Shown here piece after piece: positions 59,785 to 64,000 of a stretch of DNA of 64,000 nucleotides. The stretch comes from Azospirillum endophyticum (lineage in GTDB: Bacteria > Pseudomonadota > Alphaproteobacteria > Azospirillales > Azospirillaceae). The stretch spans positions 62,001 through 126,000 of the forward strand of contig NZ_JAENHM010000060.1 of the NCBI RefSeq assembly GCF_016595245.1. The letters are read 5' to 3'. A program made the translations under genes and the position numbers. Within the stretch, counting starts at the first letter, position 1. Every line of letters starts with the position of its first letter. The notes under the pieces are model-generated. The model had not been told where the DNA came from, did no database searches, and was given only the letters and a program-made list of their open reading frames with translations.

Positions 59785-59870
59785 CGGAGGTTTCGCTTGG
59801 CGTGGCGGGGGCGGCCGTGCTCAATCGGTGGGCACACGATCCTCCGCAGAGTCCGCCCCAGAGTCCGCCC

Positions 59871-60515
59871 ATGCCGCCGCTTCCCATCCCGATGCCGACC
59901 GACCTCTCCACCCTGCTGACGGTGATGGATTTCATCGGCGTGTTCGTCTTCGGCCTCAGCGGCGGCACGCTGGCGGTGCGCAAGCGGCTGGACCTGTTCG
60001 GGGTGATGGTGCTGTCGCTGGCCGCCGCGCTGGCGGGCGGCGTGATGCGCGACCTGCTGATCGGCGCGCTGCCGCCGGCCAGCCTGCGCGACGACCGCTA
60101 TCTGATGGTCGCACTTGCCGCCGGGCTGGCCGCCTTCCTGTTCCACGGCCCGATCAACCGGCTGGGCAAGCCGGTGATGGTGCTGGATGCCGCCGGGCTG
60201 GGACTGTTCACCGTCGCCGGCTGCGGCAAGGCACTGGCCTTCGGGCTGAGCCCGCTGCCGGCCGCCCTGCTGGGCGTGATGACCGCCTGCGGCGGCGGGG
60301 CGATGCGCGACCTGCTGGTGGCCGAGGTGCCGCGGGTGCTGCGCGAGGAGATCTATGCCATGGCCTCGCTGCTCGGGGCCGCGGTGGTGATCGCCGGCCA
60401 GCGGCTGGATCTGCCGCCGGTGCCGGTCGCGGTGGTCGGCGCGCTGGCCGTGTTCACGCTGCGCGTGGTCAGCGTGCTGCGCAATTGGAGCGCGCCCAGG
60501 GCACCGGGGAGTTGA
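59871..60515 (+). CDS. YicG/UPF0126 (TRIC-like) membrane protein
   Basis: 214 residues with seven hydrophobic segments and two repeats of the family motif: AALAGGVMRDLLIGALPPASLRD and TACGGGAMRDLLVAEVPRVLREE. Bacterial members are trimeric intracellular-cation-type channels, and some are near glycine metabolism genes. ATG 59871 or 59892 could be the start; neither has a clear ribosome site. A type A repeat follows. Confidence 0.88.
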   Translation: MPPLPIPMPTDLSTLLTVMDFIGVFVFGLSGGTLAVRKRLDLFGVMVLSLAAALAGGVMRDLLIGALPPASLRDDRYLMVALAAGLAAFLFHGPINRLGKPVMVLDAAGLGLFTVAGCGKALAFGLSPLPAALLGVMTACGGGAMRDLLVAEVPRVLREEIYAMASLLGAAVVIAGQRLDLPPVPVAVVGALAVFTLRVVSVLRNWSAPRAPGS

Positions 60516-60521
60516 GGGGAC

Positions 60522-60674
60522 GCCCTCTCCCGCCCCGGGAGAGGGAGGGGACCCGCGCCGTCCGGCGTGGGGAGGGTGAGGGATGATCCGAACATGGACC
60601 CGATCCTTGGAACACCCCTCACCCTTCCCATGCTCCGCATGGGCCCCTTCCCTCTCCCGGGACGAGAGAGGGAG
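60522..60674. repeat. Composite palindromic element, type A copy 3
   Basis: CCCTCTCCCGCCCCGGGAGAG, GGGAGGGTGAGGGA, core with CCGAACATGGACCCGATCCT (nearly that of copy 1), CCCCTCACCCTTCCCATGC and CCCTCTCCCGGGACGAGAGAG. It fills the 176-bp convergent gap between the YicG-like gene and the binding-protein gene. Confidence 0.85.
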
Positions 60675-60691
60675 CGTCAGAGACGCTTACA

Positions 60692-61954
60692 TCAAGCCCG
60701 CTTGCCCCAGCCCGGCATCGGGAAGACCGGGTCGGCTTCGGCCGAGGCTTTCGGCAGCACCACGGTCGGGCGCAGCTTGTGGTTCTGGATGCAGGCCGAG
60801 ATCAGGTTGGTGTTCTGGCCCTTCTCGTCGAAGGTGATCGCCGGGCCGACCATCAGCTTGTCCGACAGGTTGGTCTGGCGCAGCGCCGCCAGCATGGCCG
60901 ACGCGTCCGCGGTGCCGGCGCGCTTGAAGGCGTCGGCGGCGATCAGGATCGCCTCGAAGGTGAAGGCGACGTTGAAGGCGTAGCCCTCGAACCGGTCGTT
61001 CGGGAACTGCTTCTTGAAGGCCGCCTCGACCCGCTTGGTCATCGCCGCCTTGGGATCGTACCAGGGCAGGTTGGTGATGGCGTAGTCGGCGTATTTGCCC
61101 AGCACCTTGTAGAACTGCTCGTCATACAGGCCGGGCGAGCCGGGGGAGACGATGCCCTTGGGCTCCCAGCGCTGCTTCACCATCTCGCGCACCATCATGA
61201 TGGCATCGTTGGCGCGGGTGGTGACGATGGCGAGTTCGGCGCCGGTGCCCTTGGCCTTCGCCACCTCGACCGCCAGATCCTGCGCCCGCGGATCGTAGGA
61301 GATCGACTCCACGATCTGGAACGGCATGTCGAGCTTGGGGAACAGCGCGTCGACGGCGGCCTTGTTCGCCATGCCGAAGGTGTCGTTGGCGTGCAGGAAG
61401 ACGGCGGTCTTGGGCGTGGTGCCGGTGGCGGCGAACAGGTCCTTCATCAGCGACATCCCGTTCGACACCAGCATGGTGGAGGTCGGGAAGTTGCGGAAGA
61501 CGGTCTTGTAGCCCTGCTCCGTCAGCTTGTCGGCGGCGGCGATGTTCATCACCAGCGGCACGCCGCGCTGCTCGCAGACCTGGGCGGCGGCGGCGGTCTG
61601 GCCGCTGTCGAAGGCGCCGACGATGACATGGGCGCCGTCGTTGATCAGCTTCTCGGTGCGCGAGCGGGCGACGTCGGCGTTCGATTCGGTGTCGGCCGAC
61701 ATCACCTCCACCTTGTAGCCGAGTTCGGACAGCACCGCCGGGGCGATGTCGGCGCCACGCTGGCAGGCCTGCCCCGCCTGGGCCAGCAGGCCGGAGCGCG
61801 GCAGCAGCACGCCGACCTTCAGGGTGGTGTCCTGGGCGAAGACCGGGGCGCGGCCGAAGCCGGCCAGCACGCCGCCGGCGATCGCCGCCTGGCCCAGCGT
61901 GCGGCGGGAAAGGGCGAGTCCTCCGGCGGAACGGTTCTTATGATCGTTGGTCAT
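60692..61954 (-). CDS. Orphan Liv-type substrate-binding protein (Tat signal)
   Basis: 420 residues from ATG 61954. LSRRTLGQAAIAGGVLAGFG is a twin-arginine signal. The mature part LKVGVLLPRSGLLAQAGQACQRGADIA is a type I binding protein (Peripla_BP_6), with VIVGAFDSGQTAAAAQVCEQRGVPLVMN and ANDTFGMANKAAVD. No permease or ATPase is next to it. Only loosely similar to the binding protein of the riboswitch operon. Confidence 0.87.
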   Translation of the reverse strand: MTNDHKNRSAGGLALSRRTLGQAAIAGGVLAGFGRAPVFAQDTTLKVGVLLPRSGLLAQAGQACQRGADIAPAVLSELGYKVEVMSADTESNADVARSRTEKLINDGAHVIVGAFDSGQTAAAAQVCEQRGVPLVMNIAAADKLTEQGYKTVFRNFPTSTMLVSNGMSLMKDLFAATGTTPKTAVFLHANDTFGMANKAAVDALFPKLDMPFQIVESISYDPRAQDLAVEVAKAKGTGAELAIVTTRANDAIMMVREMVKQRWEPKGIVSPGSPGLYDEQFYKVLGKYADYAITNLPWYDPKAAMTKRVEAAFKKQFPNDRFEGYAFNVAFTFEAILIAADAFKRAGTADASAMLAALRQTNLSDKLMVGPAITFDEKGQNTNLISACIQNHKLRPTVVLPKASAEADPVFPMPGWGKRA

Positions 61955-62080
61955 GATGCAACGGGTGCCTTTTGGCTGAACGCAATGCGGATCCTGTCGA
62001 CCGAAGATTTCACCGCGCGCGCCCTCTGTGTCAAAGTGGAATCGTCGAAGTCCTTCGATTCGCAATGGAATCAAACCGTC

Positions 62081-63514
62081 ATGCCCAGCAGCGGCCGGAC
62101 CGTCACCCTCGACGAGGCGCTCGCCATCGCGCTCGACCACCTCAAGTCCGGCCGGTTGGCGGAAGGGGAGGCGCTGTATGCCCGCATCCTCGACGCCGAT
62201 CCCGGCAATCCCGAAGCGATGCAGCGGATGGGCTTCATCGCCGCCCGCAACGGCGACCTGGACCGCGCGCTGGAGCTTCTGACCCGCTCGGTGGAGCAGG
62301 CGCCCGATGCCGACGCGCTGTTCAATCTCGGCACCCTGCACCATCGGGCGCTGCGGACGGAGGAAGCGATCGTCGCTTATCGCCGCGCCCTGGCGCTCCG
62401 CCCCGATTTTCCCGACTGCGAATACCATTTGAGCGAGGCGCTGCAGGGCGCCGGCCGGCTGGACGAGGCGCTGGCGGCGCTGGACGGCCTGCTGGGCCGC
62501 CATCCCCATTACCCCGCCGGCTGGCGCCAGCACGGCGACATCGAGGCCGATCTGGGCCGGCCCGGCGCCGCGGTGCATTTCTACGAGATGGCGCTGGCGC
62601 TCAACCCCGCCGACGAGCTGTCGCAGGCGAGGCTGGCCGGGCAGGAGGCCGCCTTCCGCACCCGCAGCGCGGCGATGGCGGCGCGGCTGCCCGACGGCCG
62701 GCACGACCTGCGCGACACCACCATCCTGATCCCCTTCCGGGCCGACAGCGACGACCGCAGGCGCAACCTGCGCTGGATCGTCGCCTTCCTGCTGAAGCAT
62801 GTCGACGCCACCCTGCTGATCGGCGAGGACAGGGACGGGCCGAGCGACGTGCCCGGCGCGCTCGGCCCCGATCTCGCCGCCCGCTGCCGCCACCTGCATC
62901 TGCGCGGCAACGACACGCCCTTCACCCACAAGGCCCACTTGGTCAACCGCATGGCGGAGGCGGCGGAGACGCCGATCGTCGCCCTGCACGACACCGACAT
63001 CGTGGTGGATCCGGTCCAGTATGTGCTGGCCCGCGACGCGGTGCGGCGGGGCGGCGGGCTGGTCTTCCCCTACAACGGACTGTTCTTCTGGATCATGGGG
63101 CGGGAAGTCCTGCGCTTCGGCCACACCCTGTCGGCGGCGCCGCTCAACGCCGTCTGCCCGCGCTTCCCGCTGATGCATCGCAACTCTCCCGGCGGCGGCG
63201 CCTTCTTCGACCGCGGGCGGCTGCTCGCCAACGGCGGCTACAACGAGGCCTTCCTGTCCTGGGGCTATGAGGACGACGAGATCGCCGAACGGTTCCGCCG
63301 CCTGGGGCTCGGCGTCGAACGGGTGCCCGGCCCGCTCTATCACCTGGAACATGCCCGGCCGGAAAACTCGTCGGAGCAGAACCCCTTCTTCAAGGCCAAC
63401 CGGGCGGAGCTGGAGCGCGTCCGCGCTGCGGACGGCGGAACGCTGCGCGCCGACATCGCCGCGGGGCGGCTCAGCCGGCCGCTGCTGTCGTCACGCGATC
63501 TTCCGGCGGGGTGA
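62081..63514 (+). CDS. TPR-domain glycosyltransferase (galactosyltransferase-like C-terminus)
   Basis: 477 residues from ATG 62081; ATG 61985 is possible but would leave only 30 bp to the divergent gene. About 200 N-terminal residues are TPR repeats (AEGEALYARILDADPGNPEAMQRMGFIAARNGDLDRALELL and following). The C-terminal part has a GT-A core with HDTDIVVDP (DxD-type) and NGGYNEAFLSWGYEDDEIAERFRRLG, typical of the galactosyltransferase C-terminal (Glyco_transf_7C) region. Likely modifies a surface glycan; acceptor unknown. Confidence 0.85.
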   Translation: MPSSGRTVTLDEALAIALDHLKSGRLAEGEALYARILDADPGNPEAMQRMGFIAARNGDLDRALELLTRSVEQAPDADALFNLGTLHHRALRTEEAIVAYRRALALRPDFPDCEYHLSEALQGAGRLDEALAALDGLLGRHPHYPAGWRQHGDIEADLGRPGAAVHFYEMALALNPADELSQARLAGQEAAFRTRSAAMAARLPDGRHDLRDTTILIPFRADSDDRRRNLRWIVAFLLKHVDATLLIGEDRDGPSDVPGALGPDLAARCRHLHLRGNDTPFTHKAHLVNRMAEAAETPIVALHDTDIVVDPVQYVLARDAVRRGGGLVFPYNGLFFWIMGREVLRFGHTLSAAPLNAVCPRFPLMHRNSPGGGAFFDRGRLLANGGYNEAFLSWGYEDDEIAERFRRLGLGVERVPGPLYHLEHARPENSSEQNPFFKANRAELERVRAADGGTLRADIAAGRLSRPLLSSRDLPAG

Positions 63515-63626
63515 AGGCGGCGCAAATGCGGTGCAACAAAGGAAGCCCCCTTAAGAAGCCCTTGAAGGGAAAGCGGCACGGACACAGCTGTGTGGGCGTG
63601 ATGTGACAAAGTCGAGAACGATCCCC

Positions 63627-64000
63627 GTGTTGAGCTTGGCACGCAAATTGTGGACGGAGGCGACCTCGGGCGCCTCCTCGGCCGGCCGGACGGGACCGGC
63701 GTCGGTGCCGCGCGGCATGCGCGTCTATGCGGTCGGCGACATCCACGGCCGGCTCGACCTGCTCGACCAGATGCTGGGCCAGATCGCCCGTGACGCCGAA
63801 CAGGCGCCGAACCTGCTGAAATACCTCGTCTTCCTCGGCGACTATGTCGATCGCGGCCCGGATTCGCGGCTGGTGATCGAACGGCTCGCCTGCGGATTGC
63901 CGCCGGCCTTCGGCGCGGTGTTCCTGCGCGGCAACCATGAGGACACGATGCTGGGCTTCATGGCCGACCTGCGCGTCGCCCCCGGCTGGCTGACCTATGG
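63627..64000 (+). CDS. PPP-family metallophosphoesterase (partial, runs off the window)
   Basis: The frame carries GDIHGRLD, LGDYVDRGPDS and LRGNHE, the three N-terminal metal-binding motifs of serine/threonine protein phosphatases and Ap4A-hydrolase-like enzymes. Start uncertain: GTG 63627, GTG 63603 or ATG 63717 (MRVYAVGDIHGR) are in frame; none has an obvious ribosome site. Reading continues past 64000. Confidence 0.85.
   Translation, partial: MLSLARKLWTEATSGASSAGRTGPASVPRGMRVYAVGDIHGRLDLLDQMLGQIARDAEQAPNLLKYLVFLGDYVDRGPDSRLVIERLACGLPPAFGAVFLRGNHEDTMLGFMADLRVAPGWLTY

Noticed and set aside
60692..61954. Orphan Liv-type binding protein as part of the riboswitch-linked transporter
   Set aside because: It lies over 50 kb away, has a different (Tat) signal and only family-level similarity; no riboswitch was seen upstream.

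Overview
The window is uniformly GC-rich and carries alphaproteobacterial hallmarks: metX-metW with chorismate mutase and hisC, a type II DAHP synthase, Liv- and BMP-type ABC transporters, an HmrR/CueR-CopA pair and EcfG-like promoters. An Azospirillum-like Rhodospirillales chromosome or megaplasmid fits best; this is inference from gene content and style. No rRNA, tRNA, CRISPR, prophage or transposase gene was seen.

Layout. 1-3.4 kb: end of an unknown gene, a ClC channel with CBS domains, and a secreted proline-rich protein. 3.5-8.3 kb (minus strand): a Liv-type ABC transporter (binding protein, LivH, LivM-LivG fusion, LivF) whose leader contains a TPP riboswitch. 8.3-9.8 kb: an EamA exporter and a 2Fe-2S ferredoxin. 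9.97-15.5 kb: two BMP-type nucleoside permeases with cdd, purine nucleoside phosphorylase, deoC and deoA. 15.7-24.2 kb: nicotinate phosphoribosyltransferase, lone FliL, glutathione reductase, a small secreted protein, Mn catalase, AmpG and DAHP synthase. 24.3-32.3 kb: Pot-type ABC transporter plus a three-subunit HcnABC/opine-oxidase-like flavoenzyme and a divergent IclR regulator. 32.5-35.6 kb: a short operon behind a textbook FNR box, encoding a His-rich small protein, a Tat-exported His-rich CuA subunit, a heme-copper subunit I homologue that lacks conserved active-site ligands, and a small membrane protein. 35.9-41.8 kb: a complete BMP-type ABC transporter with cytosine deaminase. 41.9-46.1 kb: hisC, chorismate mutase, metX, metW. 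46.2-49.2 kb: small hydrophilic stress-type proteins, a PRC-barrel protein and a DHA2 MFS exporter. 49.3-55.5 kb: a Pot-type ABC transporter with a PuuE-type allantoinase, a racemase-fold protein without catalytic cysteines, and a divergent GntR regulator with palindromic operators. 55.5-56.2 kb: nested palindromic repeats. 56.2-64 kb: CueR-CopA with a MerR-type promoter, an unknown protein, a YicG/TRIC protein, an orphan LivK-type binding protein, a TPR glycosyltransferase, and the start of a PPP-type phosphatase.

The dominant theme is uptake plus salvage: nucleosides and cytosine, a purine-catabolite-like ureide, an amine/opine-like substrate, and a thiamine-related substrate inferred from the riboswitch. 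The two most striking observations are the riboswitch-controlled Liv transporter and the FNR-boxed, ligand-deficient heme-copper protein. Several families of large palindromic repeats punctuate the region: one composite type fills three convergent gene junctions, and another is read through in frame at the end of a flavoprotein gene.
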